Below are positions 28,556-37,545 of a stretch of DNA of 57,203 nt, in pieces (position 1 is the first letter of the stretch; the number at the start of each line of letters is the position of its first letter). The stretch is from Pseudomonas nicosulfuronedens (GTDB taxonomy: Bacteria > Pseudomonadota > Gammaproteobacteria > Pseudomonadales > Pseudomonadaceae). The translations under genes were made by a program, and so were the position numbers. The notes under the pieces were generated by a model. That model searched no databases. It saw nothing but the letters and a program-made list of their open reading frames with translations, and was not told where the DNA came from. The stretch is taken from contig NZ_SWDV01000046.1 in assembly GCF_005877905.1 (NCBI RefSeq), positions 1-57,203 on the forward strand. Direction: 5' to 3'.

Positions 28556-29772
28556 GGGAGCTCCTCCTGCAGCTCGGCGACGACCTGCCGGTAGAGCCCG
28601 GTCAGGCGCTCGCGCAGTGGCGCCTCCAGATCCTCGGCATCCAGGCGTTGGCGGAACACGTCCTCCGGACTGAGTTCGTCGAGGGTTTCCTTCGCCTCGC
28701 TGAACAGCGCCGCCTGGGCCGTACCGCGCTCGCGGCGGGTGCGCAGGACGATCACCGGCAGGTCTTCGCAGAGCTTTTCGACGCGCAGCTGGATGTCGGT
28801 CAGGTAGTCATCGGTGTGCACCAGGACTTCCAGCCACACCGGCTGCTCGGCGCTGCCTTCGCGAGCGACGCGGGCCAGTTCGGCGGGCAGCTCGGCGAGG
28901 CTGCCGGACACCGACTTCAGCGGCTGGAAGCGCGGCACCGGCAACGCGGTGACGCCACGCAGGCCGCTGTCATCCAGGTCCACCAGCAGCACTTCCTTGC
29001 CCTGCGTCGCTTCGTCGAAGCTCAGGGCAATGGGCGAGCCGCAGTAGCGGATGTGCTCCAGGCCACCGACTTTCTGCGGCCGGTGGATATGGCCGAGGGC
29101 GATGTAGTCCGCCGCCGGGAAGGCACTGGTGGGGAAGGCTTCCAGGGTGCCAACGTAGATTTCCCGCACCGACTCGCTGGCGCTCGCGCCAACGGTGGTG
29201 AGGTGGCCGGTGGCGATGATCGGCAGATGCCGGCCGAGCTTTTCGCGCTCCGCCTCGGCGCGCTCGAACAGCTCGCGGTAGTGCGTCTGGATCGCCTGCT
29301 GCAGGGCCAGCTGCTTGTCCTGCGCGCTCTGCCCGGCCTGGCTGGTGAGCACGTCGCGCGGGCGGATGAAGGGGATCGCGCAAAGAATCGCGCCGGGCTG
29401 GCCGTCACGTTGCGGCAGCACCAGCAATTGGCGCTCGAGGTCGGTGCCGACGGCGGCGATCACCTGGGTGTCCAGGCAGGCCAGCAGGTCGCGGGACTCT
29501 TCCAGCATCGCCACCGAGTCGTGGTTGCCGCCCAGCACCACCAGGCGCGCACCAGTGTCGCGCAGCTCGACGATGAAGCGGTTGTACTGCTCGCGGGCAT
29601 AGCTGGGCGGCGCGCCGGTATCGAACACGTCGCCGGCGATGATTACCGCATCCACGGCCTGCTCGCGCACCTGCTCGACCAGCCAGGCGCAGAACGCCTG
29701 GTGCTCGGCCTCGCGGCTCTTGCCCATGAAATGCTGGCCCAGGTGCCAGTCGGAGGTGTGGAGAATGCGCAT
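28552..29772 (-). CDS. sbcD: SbcD exonuclease subunit
   Basis: Mre11-like nuclease of the SbcCD complex, 406 residues. The calcineurin-type phosphoesterase motifs are in order: HTSDWHLGQ (5-13), GDVFDTG (about 47-53), GNHDS (about 81-85), GHLTT and GHIHRPQ. These bind two Mn ions. The C-terminal region after about 290 supplies the capping and SbcC-binding parts. The ATG at 29772 gives the family start MRILHTSDWHLGQ. It is the first gene of the sbcDC operon and ends in a GTGA overlap with sbcC. Confidence 0.97.
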   Translation of the reverse strand: MRILHTSDWHLGQHFMGKSREAEHQAFCAWLVEQVREQAVDAVIIAGDVFDTGAPPSYAREQYNRFIVELRDTGARLVVLGGNHDSVAMLEESRDLLACLDTQVIAAVGTDLERQLLVLPQRDGQPGAILCAIPFIRPRDVLTSQAGQSAQDKQLALQQAIQTHYRELFERAEAEREKLGRHLPIIATGHLTTVGASASESVREIYVGTLEAFPTSAFPAADYIALGHIHRPQKVGGLEHIRYCGSPIALSFDEATQGKEVLLVDLDDSGLRGVTALPVPRFQPLKSVSGSLAELPAELARVAREGSAEQPVWLEVLVHTDDYLTDIQLRVEKLCEDLPVIVLRTRRERGTAQAALFSEAKETLDELSPEDVFRQRLDAEDLEAPLRERLTGLYRQVVAELQEELP

Positions 29773-29834
29773 GAAAGGTGGAGTCCGCTACCGCTGCTCG
29801 AAGGCAGGGATGATAGCGTCATCCACCCACGCTT

Positions 29835-30665
29835 TCAGTCGGCGATGAAGCGCCCGTGGCTCACCAGTTGGTGGCGCTCCTTGCGACCCACGTGCTGATG
29901 CTTGGCCCGTGGGTAGATGGCGTCGAACACCCGGCGGTCCAGTTGCGGATAGCGGGTAAGCGCCACTTCCACCAGCCGATCGTAGCTCGCCTCATCGATG
30001 TGCTGCCGCGCGCGGTAGTAGTAGAGGAAACCGAACTGGAAGCCGAGTACCGCGGCGAAATGCGGCAGCGGACCGATGTAGCAGTTCTCCAGATCGATGA
30101 CCTTGGGCGCCTCTCCACCGGTGTGGACCATCACGTTGCCCAGCCACAGGTCGAGATGGGCAATCTGCCTGGCATGCAGTTGCCCAATCAGGTCCAGGGC
30201 CTGCGCCAGCAGCCGCTCGACGGACAGGTGCTGGTGCTCCAGGGCTTGCAAGCCATCGACATAGCCGTCTAGGTATTCGGTGAGCAGGAAGAGCTCGTTG
30301 ACCATGCCGTAGCGCCGCTTGCGGTAGCCGAAACCATGGACGGCCGGCACCGGTGCATTGCGCGCACTGGCCTCGGTGGTATTGAGCAACTCGGCGACCG
30401 TCCAGTCGAAGCCACCTTGCCGTCGCTTGCGGCCCAACAGCAGGCGAACCTTGGTGCGGAACCCGTCCACCCGGCTGACCTTCACGAAGGACAAAGCGCC
30501 GTTGCCCTGGACGCAGCCGACGATACGGCGCCCCTGTTCGCGCTGGCGAATGAGATCGGCAATGCCATCCAGCAGACCGGGGGAGGCCGAATCCCCGGCG
30601 TGTAATGTCAGTTCACCGTTCCTGAGGGTGTTTGGAAACCGCTTCCGTTGTGGTTTGAACAGCAT
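29835..30665 (-). CDS. InaA/WaaP-like kinase (lipopolysaccharide kinase family)
   Basis: A 276-residue protein with a protein-kinase-like fold of the kind found in LPS core kinases and InaA. It has the catalytic loop HLDLWLGNVMV (His170, Asp172, Asn177) and the metal-binding DLEN at 191-194 in place of DFG. The glycine-rich loop region is weak, as is usual in this family. It probably phosphorylates a sugar of the LPS core or a related small molecule. It lies 62 bases from sbcD on the same strand, without other LPS genes, and diverges from the TAXI-protein gene through an AT-rich promoter region. Confidence 0.78.
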   Translation of the reverse strand: MLFKPQRKRFPNTLRNGELTLHAGDSASPGLLDGIADLIRQREQGRRIVGCVQGNGALSFVKVSRVDGFRTKVRLLLGRKRRQGGFDWTVAELLNTTEASARNAPVPAVHGFGYRKRRYGMVNELFLLTEYLDGYVDGLQALEHQHLSVERLLAQALDLIGQLHARQIAHLDLWLGNVMVHTGGEAPKVIDLENCYIGPLPHFAAVLGFQFGFLYYYRARQHIDEASYDRLVEVALTRYPQLDRRVFDAIYPRAKHQHVGRKERHQLVSHGRFIAD

Positions 30666-30839
30666 GGCGACAACACAGGACAGATATCATTTTGATGGCA
30701 CTCATTTAACGAAAATTTCACATTTAATACACGCGAAATTTGAAATCCCAGGATCGATTCCCCCGGTGAACCACCGCAGAACCTCCCGGTCGATAACGAA
30801 CCGCTAAGGTTTCTGGAAAGGGTATTTCGAGGGAACGCC
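30666..30839. promoter_or_regulatory. AT-rich divergent promoter region
   Basis: This interval between the kinase and TAXI genes contains an AT-rich core (about 30690-30755) that stands out from the surrounding DNA. AATTTC and GAAATT at about 30714 and 30735 form an inverted repeat about a 15-base spacer. It could hold both promoters and a regulator site; no specific factor can be named. Confidence 0.4.
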
Positions 30840-32204
30840 ATGCAACGCCTGCTCAATATGCTCAAGGACCTCGCCATCCTGGTGCGTGCCAACCTCTGGC
30901 TGGTGCCGGTGCTGGCCGCGCTGGTCGCTGCGGTCTTCTACTTCGTCGCCCCGCCACCGCCGATGAGCGCCACCTTGGCCACCGGCGCACCGGGCGGCGG
31001 CTACGCGGTGTTCGGTCAGCGGCTGAAGGAGGAGCTGGCCAAGCAGGGCTTCGACCTGCAACTGGTGCGCACCTCGGGTTCACGGGAGAACCTGGGCAAG
31101 CTGCTGGACGGCAAGAGCGGCGTGGACGTGGCACTGGTGCAGAGTGGCCAGGAGCAGCAACTGGAGCCCAAGCAGCGCGCTCAGTTGCAAACACTCGGCG
31201 CGATGTTCCAGGAGCCGTTGTGGCTGTTCCAGCGCCGCGAGGCGAAGATCGACCGCTTGGCCGACCTGCTCGCCCTGCGCGTTGCCGTCGGCGGTTCCGG
31301 CAGCGGCACCGAGGCGGTGACCGAGGCCATCCTCAAGGCCAACGAGATTCCCACCGATCCCCTGCCCGCCGGCTGGCAGGCACGCGGCGGCAACGCGGTG
31401 GCCAACGAGCTGCTGGCCGGTGAGCTGGATGCCGCCTTCTTCGTCGGCCCGGCGGAGAACCCGCTGATCCAGCGCTTGGCCGCCAGCCCCGAGCTGAAGC
31501 TCACGGGCTTTCGCCGCGCCCACGCCTACGAGGCGCGGATTCCCTTCCTCAAGCGTGTGGAGGTCAGCGAAGGCCTGCTGAACCTGGCGCAGAACGTGCC
31601 GGATGAGGACCTGGCCACTCTGGCGCCGGTCGCCACCCTGGTGGTCAACGGCGACTTTCACCCGGCACTCACTCCGCTGATCCTCGAAGCTGCCCGCGCG
31701 GTGATGAAGAGCGGCACCTTGCTCGATGCGGCCGGCGCCTTCCCCAGCGCCGAGCCGCGCACCCTGGCGCTACAGGAGGACGCGGAGCGCTACTACAAGA
31801 GCGGCCCGCCGCTGCTGCAGCGCTTCCTGCCGTTCCGTATCGCCTCCCTGGCGGACCGCTACATCATCCTGCTGATCCCCTTCATCGCCATCCTCATCCC
31901 GCTGATGAAATCCATCGGCCCGCTGTACCGCTGGCGTATCCGCGCACGCATCTACCGCTGGTACCGCTACCTGCGCGAGATCGACCGGCGCCTGGACGAA
32001 CGCACCGGCAGCGCCGAGCTGAGCACCGAGATCGAGCGCCTGGAGCAGTTGGAGGCCGAGCTGGCCAAGGTCGAGGTGCCGCTGTCGTACTACAACGAGC
32101 TGTACGAGCTGCACCTGCACCTGAACTATGTGATCCGCCGCCTGCGCCAGCTGCGCCGCAACCGACGCGAGCGCGACGAGGGGCTGGCGCCGGCGGCGGA
32201 CTAA
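30840..32204 (+). CDS. Membrane-anchored TAXI-family solute-binding protein
   Basis: A 454-residue protein with a TAXI (TRAP-associated extracytoplasmic immunogenic) solute-binding domain at about 42-320 (LATGAPGGGYAVFGQRL, GVDVALVQSGQEQQL, VAVGGSGSGTEAV). It is anchored by an N-terminal helix (about 17-38) and carries a second membrane helix (about 340-362) and a basic, Arg/Glu-rich cytoplasmic tail likely to form a coiled coil (about 385-445). Standard TAXI proteins are secreted and work with DctQM-type permeases, but no such gene lies nearby. It could signal ligand binding across the membrane or recruit a distant permease. The neighbour yejK starts 115 bases downstream. Confidence 0.85.
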   Translation: MQRLLNMLKDLAILVRANLWLVPVLAALVAAVFYFVAPPPPMSATLATGAPGGGYAVFGQRLKEELAKQGFDLQLVRTSGSRENLGKLLDGKSGVDVALVQSGQEQQLEPKQRAQLQTLGAMFQEPLWLFQRREAKIDRLADLLALRVAVGGSGSGTEAVTEAILKANEIPTDPLPAGWQARGGNAVANELLAGELDAAFFVGPAENPLIQRLAASPELKLTGFRRAHAYEARIPFLKRVEVSEGLLNLAQNVPDEDLATLAPVATLVVNGDFHPALTPLILEAARAVMKSGTLLDAAGAFPSAEPRTLALQEDAERYYKSGPPLLQRFLPFRIASLADRYIILLIPFIAILIPLMKSIGPLYRWRIRARIYRWYRYLREIDRRLDERTGSAELSTEIERLEQLEAELAKVEVPLSYYNELYELHLHLNYVIRRLRQLRRNRRERDEGLAPAAD

Positions 32205-32319
32205 TCGGCGTCGCGCATCCCGGCGCCTTGTCGGGTAAACTCTGGCGTTTTCCAATCCGCCCGCCCCGCCGCCGCTTCGATGCGCGCGGCGCCGCCGGCA
32301 CTGAACATCCGGGTCCGCC

Positions 32320-33327
32320 ATGCCGATTCGCCACGCCATCGTCCACCTGATCGACAAGAAGCCCGACGGCAACCCCGCCACACTGCACGCGCGCGATGCC
32401 GAGCTGGGCGACTCCCAAGCCATCGAGAACCTGATGGCCGATCTCAACGAAAGCTACAACGCCAAGCCGAACAAGGCCTGGGGCCTGTTCCAGGGCGAGT
32501 CCGGCGCCTACCCGTTCAGCGGCTGGCTGAGCGAGTACCTGGACAGCGGCAAGGACTTCGTCGCCTTCTCCAAGCAGGCGGTGGAGCACCTGAAGACGCT
32601 GATGGAAGAGTCCAACCTCTCCACCGGCGGCCACGTGCTGTTCTGCCATTACCAGCAGGGCATGACCGACTACCTGTCCATCGCCCTGCTGCACCACAGC
32701 GAAGGTGTGGCGGTGACCGAGTCGCTGGAAGTGACCCCGTCGCGCCACCTGGACCTCGGCCAGCTGCACATGGCCGCGCGGATCAACATTTCCGAGTGGC
32801 AGAACAACAAGACGTCCAAGCAGTACATCTCGTTCATCAAGGGCAAGGGCGGCAAGAAGGTCTCGGACTATTTCCGCGACTTCATCGGTTGCACCGAGGG
32901 CGTCGACGGCCCGAGCGAGACCCGCACTCTGCTCAAGGCCTTCAGCGACTTCGTGGAAAGCGAAGACCTGCCCGAAGAGCAGGCCCGCGAGAAGACCGAC
33001 GTGCTGGTGGACTACGCCACCAGCCAGGCCAAGATCGGCGAGCCGATGGCCCTGGACGCACTTTCCGAGCTGATGGACGACCAGGCGCCGCGCGCCTTCT
33101 ACGACTACATCCGCAACAAGGACTACGGCCTGTCGCCGGAGATCCCGGCGGACAAGCGCACCCTCAACCAGTTCCGCCGCTTCACCGGCCGCGCCGAGGG
33201 TCTGTCGATTAGCTTCGAGGCGCACCTGCTGGGCAGCAAGGTGGAGTACGACGAGGCCCGCGACATGCTGATCATCCGCGGCCTGCCGACCCAGTTGCAG
33301 GACCAGCTCAAGCGTCGCAAGGACTGA
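32320..33327 (+). CDS. yejK: Nucleoid-associated protein YejK (NdpA)
   Basis: A 335-residue spermidine-nucleoid fraction protein of the YejK/NdpA family. It has the family N-terminus [20 protein letters not shown], the central block [19 protein letters not shown], and the conserved [20 protein letters not shown] and [13 protein letters not shown] segments. Family members are nucleoid-associated and have been reported to affect topoisomerase activity. The ATG at 32320 is the only start giving the family N-terminus. It is followed by a strong terminator. Confidence 0.94.
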   Translation: MPIRHAIVHLIDKKPDGNPATLHARDAELGDSQAIENLMADLNESYNAKPNKAWGLFQGESGAYPFSGWLSEYLDSGKDFVAFSKQAVEHLKTLMEESNLSTGGHVLFCHYQQGMTDYLSIALLHHSEGVAVTESLEVTPSRHLDLGQLHMAARINISEWQNNKTSKQYISFIKGKGGKKVSDYFRDFIGCTEGVDGPSETRTLLKAFSDFVESEDLPEEQAREKTDVLVDYATSQAKIGEPMALDALSELMDDQAPRAFYDYIRNKDYGLSPEIPADKRTLNQFRRFTGRAEGLSISFEAHLLGSKVEYDEARDMLIIRGLPTQLQDQLKRRKD

Positions 33328-33340
33328 AGTCCGCGCTGAC

Positions 33341-33374
33341 AAAAAAAGCCCATCTCGCGATGGGCTTTTTTGTG
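33341..33374. terminator. Intrinsic terminator after yejK
   Basis: The stem AAAAAAAGCCCATC / GATGGGCTTTTTT with a TCGC loop lies 14 bases after the yejK stop. A- and T-runs on both sides make it usable in both directions. Confidence 0.92.
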
Positions 33375-33397
33375 CATGACGATTGGGCGCTGGGCGG

Positions 33398-33466
33398 TTC
33401 GCGAGCAAGCTCGCTCCTACGAAAAGCACTGCGGGGCAGGCCTGTAGGAGCGAGCTTGCTCGCGAA
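33398..33466. repeat. REP pair in tail-to-tail order
   Basis: TTCGCGAGCAAGCTCGCTCC plus TAC (33398-33420) precedes GTAGGAGCGAGCTTGCTCGC plus GAA (33444-33466). The order of the halves is reversed relative to the other pairs in the window, with the GTAG ends facing each other. It separates yejK from the convergent hypothetical gene. Confidence 0.9.
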
Positions 33467-33483
33467 CCCACCCGGCGGCGGAG

Positions 33484-34392
33484 TCAACAGGCCCAGTCGA
33501 TCTTCATGTCGCGGAAATCCAGCTGGGCGTTGCCGCTGCCGAAGTTGTAGCCGCCCAGGTATTCCTCGAAGCCGATGTAGTAGGCGCTGACGTCCGGCAT
33601 GCCCTGCACCGGGCGCATGGTGCCGCCGATATGGTTGGGCTGGTGCCCCTGGCTCCAGGCGTGCTCGCGGTAGTTGTCGCGATGGATGTCGTCGTTCTCC
33701 CAGTAGTAGAACGATTGGTACTCGGTGCCGCCGTACTCGTCGGGCTGGACCCCGGCGTTGGGGTCGCTGGCACGCGGCGTCCAGCGCAGCAGATAGCGCG
33801 TCTGCAGCCCCGGCTGGGGAATGCCACCGAACAAGCCAAACAGGTAGTCGCCCTCCTTCAGGGTGGTGTCGAAGGTACTTGCCGAGCCCGACGCCAGCCA
33901 TTGCGGCGGTGCCGTCTGCGCCAGCAGAGGATTGCCCGTGGGCAGTTGCGGTGGCTGGCAGGCGGCGCCGTTGAATTCCGCTTCGGTCAACAGGATCACC
34001 GCGTAGGCGCCGCCGAGAATATCTTCCATGCGATGCAGGCGCGGGTGGCTGGAGCGGCCGGCTTGCCAGAACGGCAGCAGGTTCGGATCGGCCGGCGGCT
34101 GCTCACCGGGCGAGACGACCTGCTCGGCGATGCCGTCCACCGAGTTCGGGCCGCCGTCGTTCTGGTCCGGCGACAGCGAGAAGAAACTCAACGCAACGAT
34201 CTCCGGCCCGTGCACCCGATAATCCTCGGGCAGGCGCAGGGTGAAGCCGTGCATCAGCGGGTAGCCGGTATCCGGGTCCAGTGGCCATTGTTCGGGCGTA
34301 ATACCCGGTGGCAGGCCGAAGCACCAGCCCTGGAGCGCCTCCCCGGCGGCGGGCGTGGAGTATTTCAGCAGTTCGATATCGTAGGCGTGCAT
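33484..34392 (-). CDS. Conserved-looking hypothetical protein, 302 aa
   Basis: A soluble-looking protein without signal peptide or membrane helix. It is rich in Pro, Gly, Tyr and Trp, with likely beta strands throughout (GFTLRLPEDYRVHGPEIVAL, YLFGLFGGIPQPGLQTRYLL). The tyrosine- and tryptophan-rich region EYQSFYYWENDDIHRDNYRE and the end YIGFEEYLGGYNFGSGNAQL are striking, and it ends in a lone Cys. I do not recognise the family. Codon use is normal for the window. The ATG at 34392 follows GAGAAGGGA; the frame is open upstream to 34467 but without a better site. It diverges from the DUF4344-type gene. Confidence 0.7.
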   Translation of the reverse strand: MHAYDIELLKYSTPAAGEALQGWCFGLPPGITPEQWPLDPDTGYPLMHGFTLRLPEDYRVHGPEIVALSFFSLSPDQNDGGPNSVDGIAEQVVSPGEQPPADPNLLPFWQAGRSSHPRLHRMEDILGGAYAVILLTEAEFNGAACQPPQLPTGNPLLAQTAPPQWLASGSASTFDTTLKEGDYLFGLFGGIPQPGLQTRYLLRWTPRASDPNAGVQPDEYGGTEYQSFYYWENDDIHRDNYREHAWSQGHQPNHIGGTMRPVQGMPDVSAYYIGFEEYLGGYNFGSGNAQLDFRDMKIDWAC

Positions 34393-34562
34393 GCGCGGCG
34401 TCCCTTCTCGGCATTGAGTGTCGTGCAATGAGAGATGGACGATAGACGCCCGCGCCAGACGCCTCAAGCGCCCAGCGCACAGTCTTCCGACAAAGCACCC
34501 CGCAGCCCGCTCGCTGCGACTGCTAGAGTCAAATCAGGCGCCTCTCGCTCGCGGTGGCCGCC

Positions 34563-35489
34563 ATGTCCGCCTTGCATGCTCTCCCTGTCGCTGCGTCTCC
34601 GCTCTCCGGGCAGCCCCGGCTGCACTGCTCATGCTTCGCACTGCTGTTGCTGTTCTGCACTCGCCTCCTACTCGCCGACCCTGCGCCGCAGCCACTGACG
34701 CCAAACGTCGCTCGCTTCGTGCTGGCCAACGCCGAATTCAGTGTGATGCACGAGATGGGGCATGTGCTGATCGCCGAGTACGACCTGCCGGTACTCGGGC
34801 GCGAGGAGGATGCGGCGGACCAGCTCGGCTTCATCCTGCTGTTCCACCTCTACGCCAGGTTGCCGCGCGACGAGGTGGACGCGCGCCTGCTGGACATCGC
34901 CGACTACTGGCGGTTGGAGTGGCAGACACCCAAGCCACCACCGGACCAGGTACTGGCGTGGGACAGCCACCCGCTGGACGAGCAGCGCTACTACAACATC
35001 GCCTGCCTGCTCTACGGCAGCGACATGGCGCGTCTGGACTGGTTGCCGCCGCTCACCGGCCTGCCCTATGAGCGGGCGGTCTACTGCGACCAGGAATTCC
35101 ATCAGGCGAGCAAGGCGCTCGAATGGATCAGGCACACCCGGCGTACGTCCTCAATCCAGCACCACGCGGCCTGGCGCCTGACCTGGGAGACACCTTCGAT
35201 GAACCCCGAGGAAGCCAGGCCGCTGGTCGCCCTGTTGCGCGACGGCGATCACCTGCAACTGATGGTCAACGAGGTCTTCCGCCTGTTCCACCCGCCGCGC
35301 CCGCTGAACCTGCGGATGGTCAGCTGCGGCGCACCGGACGCCTGGTACAACAGCAACAGCGGGGAGATGGCGCTCTGCTACGAGCGCTTGCAGCATTTTC
35401 GAGAGATGGCCGAGAACCTGCCGCGCCTGCGTACGCCGGTGACGCGGCAGTGCCCCGGCCCGGCCGGACTCAGGCCGGGCGGATGCTGA
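34563..35489 (+). CDS. Exported DUF4344-type metallopeptidase
   Basis: A 308-residue protein with a hydrophobic leader (about 22-38, CFALLLLFCTRLLLADP) and the zinc-peptidase motif HEMGH at 63-67 followed by the acidic GREEDAADQ (about 79-87) that could give the third ligand. This arrangement matches the DUF4344 family of putative metallopeptidases. Cys residues in the mature part (NIACLLYG, VYCDQEF, SCGAPDAW, LCYERL, RQCPGP) suggest disulfides in the periplasm. The ATG at 34563 is preferred to an in-frame GTG at 34554. The last 20 bases overlap the convergent GST gene. The substrate is unknown. Confidence 0.78.
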   Translation: MSALHALPVAASPLSGQPRLHCSCFALLLLFCTRLLLADPAPQPLTPNVARFVLANAEFSVMHEMGHVLIAEYDLPVLGREEDAADQLGFILLFHLYARLPRDEVDARLLDIADYWRLEWQTPKPPPDQVLAWDSHPLDEQRYYNIACLLYGSDMARLDWLPPLTGLPYERAVYCDQEFHQASKALEWIRHTRRTSSIQHHAAWRLTWETPSMNPEEARPLVALLRDGDHLQLMVNEVFRLFHPPRPLNLRMVSCGAPDAWYNSNSGEMALCYERLQHFREMAENLPRLRTPVTRQCPGPAGLRPGGC

Positions 35490-36405
35490 AGCCGATACGC
35501 GGGAAGTGCACGCGGACGGTGCCGGCGCGCGGGTCTTCGCGGCGCAGGATAAGGCTCTCCAGCCCGGCGTGCAGCAGCTCGCCTTCGACCGGGTCACAAC
35601 CGTAGTCGGTGGCGGCGATCACCACGCGCTGGCCGGCCTTGAAGCCATTGGGATCGACGAAGGTCTCCTCTGGCAGCGCGGCCGGCTGGCTGTCACGTGC
35701 CACGGCGATGGCCTCCTCGGCACTCATTTCGCTGGGCGCGCCGTGGCCAAAGCCCAGGACACGGCCAAGCCAGGCACTGACGGCCGGATAGGCATCCACC
35801 AGCGGCGAAGTGACCGGCGTGGCCTTGAGGAACCACAGGCAGTGCGCCAGGGAAAAATCGGCGATGGACGCTTCGCCGAACAGGAAGTCGCCTTCCTCTC
35901 GGGCCAGTTGCTCCTCGACACGAGCCATGAAGGCCGGCCATTGGTGCTTGGCCTGCTCGGCCGGCAGCTTGCTGGCGGTGCCACCGCTGAACAATTGGCT
36001 GCGGTCGGCGACGAAGGCCTGGAGGAACTGCGGCGGCAACTTGCCAAAGCGCATGGCGATGGATTCGGGCTGGAACACCAGGCTGACGGCATGCTGGAAG
36101 ATCACCGAGTCAGCCCACAGGGCGAAGCTCGCCGAGGTGAACTCATGGCCTTCGGGGAACAGCGCGGGCACGGCCTTTTCCTGCTCCAGGCGGCGGGCGA
36201 TCAGCGCGGTGTCGCAGTAGATATCGGCGCCGACCTGCAGCACCGGGGTCTTGCGGTAGCCACCGGTGAGGGCCATCAGGTCCGGCTTGGGCATCAGCGG
36301 CGGGATGGTCACCGAGCGCCAGGACAGCTGCTTGAAGCCCAGCATCAGACGCGCCTTTTCGGCGAAGGGCGAAGTCGGGTAGTGGTGCAGGATCAGCTCG
36401 GACAT
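35470..36405 (-). CDS. Glutathione S-transferase-like protein with C-terminal extension
   Basis: A 311-residue protein. It has an N-terminal thioredoxin-like GST domain (MSELILHHYPTSPFAEKARL; Ser/Cys-type site SPFAEK; GGYRKTPVLQVG for glutathione contact) and an alpha-helical C-terminal GST domain (about 90-215). An 80-residue beta-rich extension follows (about 230-311; FKAGQRVVIAATDYGCDPVE to the end). Ordinary GSTs end near 210-220 residues. The role may be detoxification or thiol reduction; the substrate is unknown. It converges on the DUF4344 gene with a 20-base overlap. Confidence 0.85.
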   Translation of the reverse strand: MSELILHHYPTSPFAEKARLMLGFKQLSWRSVTIPPLMPKPDLMALTGGYRKTPVLQVGADIYCDTALIARRLEQEKAVPALFPEGHEFTSASFALWADSVIFQHAVSLVFQPESIAMRFGKLPPQFLQAFVADRSQLFSGGTASKLPAEQAKHQWPAFMARVEEQLAREEGDFLFGEASIADFSLAHCLWFLKATPVTSPLVDAYPAVSAWLGRVLGFGHGAPSEMSAEEAIAVARDSQPAALPEETFVDPNGFKAGQRVVIAATDYGCDPVEGELLHAGLESLILRREDPRAGTVRVHFPRIGFSIRPA

Positions 36406-36468
36406 GGGTGGCTCCAGCGGCCGGAAGGTGGTCCGGCAGCTTAACCCGTACCTAGGACGAGTCCTACC

Positions 36469-36774
36469 TCATCCCTCGGATGGGACGACATCCACGGCGC
36501 TGATGGTGAAGGGGCAGGCCAGCACCAGGCGCTCCTTGGCCTTCTTGGTCAGCGCCTTGATCGCGCGCTCGCGGCGCAGGGCATCGCCCTTGCCGGGGCA
36601 GGCCTCGACGTAGACCAGCGCCTGGGCCGGGCTGGAATGGAAGAAGCGCGCGCCTTTGCCGGTGCGATGGGTTTCGAAGCGCCGTTGCGCGTCGTCGCTG
36701 ATGCCGCAGTACAGCGCGCCGTTCTCGGCGCGCACCAGGTAGACGAACCAGGGTTTGGGCTCGGCAGCGGTCAC
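36469..36774 (-). CDS. GIY-YIG nuclease superfamily protein
   Basis: A 101-residue protein of the small UPF0213/YhbQ-type GIY-YIG group. The motif appears as VYLV (GIY part) and LYCGIS (YIG part), followed by the conserved Arg in [11 protein letters not shown] and the acidic [15 protein letters not shown] segment. Members are single-domain putative endonucleases of unclear role. I use the GTG at 36774 because it forms GTGA with the stop codon of the upstream GST gene (four-base overlap) and gives the normal family length; the upstream ATG at 36915 would lie inside the GST gene. Confidence 0.85.
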   Translation of the reverse strand: MTAAEPKPWFVYLVRAENGALYCGISDDAQRRFETHRTGKGARFFHSSPAQALVYVEACPGKGDALRRERAIKALTKKAKERLVLACPFTISAVDVVPSEG

Positions 36775-37472
36775 GACGCCCAGACTCGCGCCTGCATGCG
36801 GTCGCAGTAGGCGACCAGGCGCTCGTAGCTGCGCGCCATGTCGTTGAGTGGGGTTTCCAGGGTGCTGAGGATCAGGTTGGCCAGCACACCGTAGGTCGCC
36901 GCATCGGCGCTGCACGGCTGGGCGCCGCCGAAGTACGGCAGGTCGCCGAGCATACCGTCCAGGGCTTCGAGATCGTCACGGGCGAAGCCCAGCAGTTCCT
37001 CGCGGCTGTGGCGCAACAGGCCGCGGCCCTTGAGGTCGCCGCGAATCTTGCGCTGCAGCATCACACCTACCGCCGGCCGCAGCGGTGCGGGCACGCCACG
37101 CAACATCACGTCCTTCACCTGGCGGAAACCCTGCTCATCGAGCCAGCGGAAGTACACCAGCAGCGGCACCAGGTGCTCGTCGCACAGGCGAGTGATCGAC
37201 ACCGCCCAACCACGGCCACGGGCATCGAGGCCGGCGTCGAGGTCGAATTCGTAGTACTGCTGCAGCGTGCGCATGATGATCGCCGTGTCGGCGACGGCCT
37301 TGCCGTCCAGCGTAATGAACGGCAGCTTGCCCTTGGGCCCCTTGCGCGGGTCCATCACGTGCTTGATCTGGTACTCCAGCCCGGCGAGGCGCAGGAAGGT
37401 CTCCAGCTTCAGGCAGAAGGGGCTGACGTTGGGTACGTTGAAGGCGGGCGGGAACTGGAAAAGTGTGATCAT
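36771..37472 (-). CDS. Glutathione S-transferase family protein
   Basis: A 233-residue GST-like protein. The N-terminal thioredoxin domain begins [20 protein letters not shown], with the resolving region [10 protein letters not shown] and the glutathione-contact loop [20 protein letters not shown]. The helical domain follows (about 90-225). This pattern resembles metaxin/FAX-like bacterial GSTs. The substrate is unknown. Its stop codon overlaps the GIY-YIG start by four bases, so the two are translationally coupled. Confidence 0.86.
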   Translation of the reverse strand: MITLFQFPPAFNVPNVSPFCLKLETFLRLAGLEYQIKHVMDPRKGPKGKLPFITLDGKAVADTAIIMRTLQQYYEFDLDAGLDARGRGWAVSITRLCDEHLVPLLVYFRWLDEQGFRQVKDVMLRGVPAPLRPAVGVMLQRKIRGDLKGRGLLRHSREELLGFARDDLEALDGMLGDLPYFGGAQPCSADAATYGVLANLILSTLETPLNDMARSYERLVAYCDRMQARVWAS

Positions 37473-37545
37473 GGCGGCGTCCGGCTCTCAGTCGCCTGTC
37501 ATTTAAGCCTATCCCGCCGTCACGGGCGAGCCCGAAAGCCCGCGA

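Noticed and set aside
36775..36915. ATG at 36915 as start of the GIY-YIG protein
   Set aside because: The added 47 residues would overlap the GST gene out of frame and match nothing. The GTG at 36774 gives the normal length.
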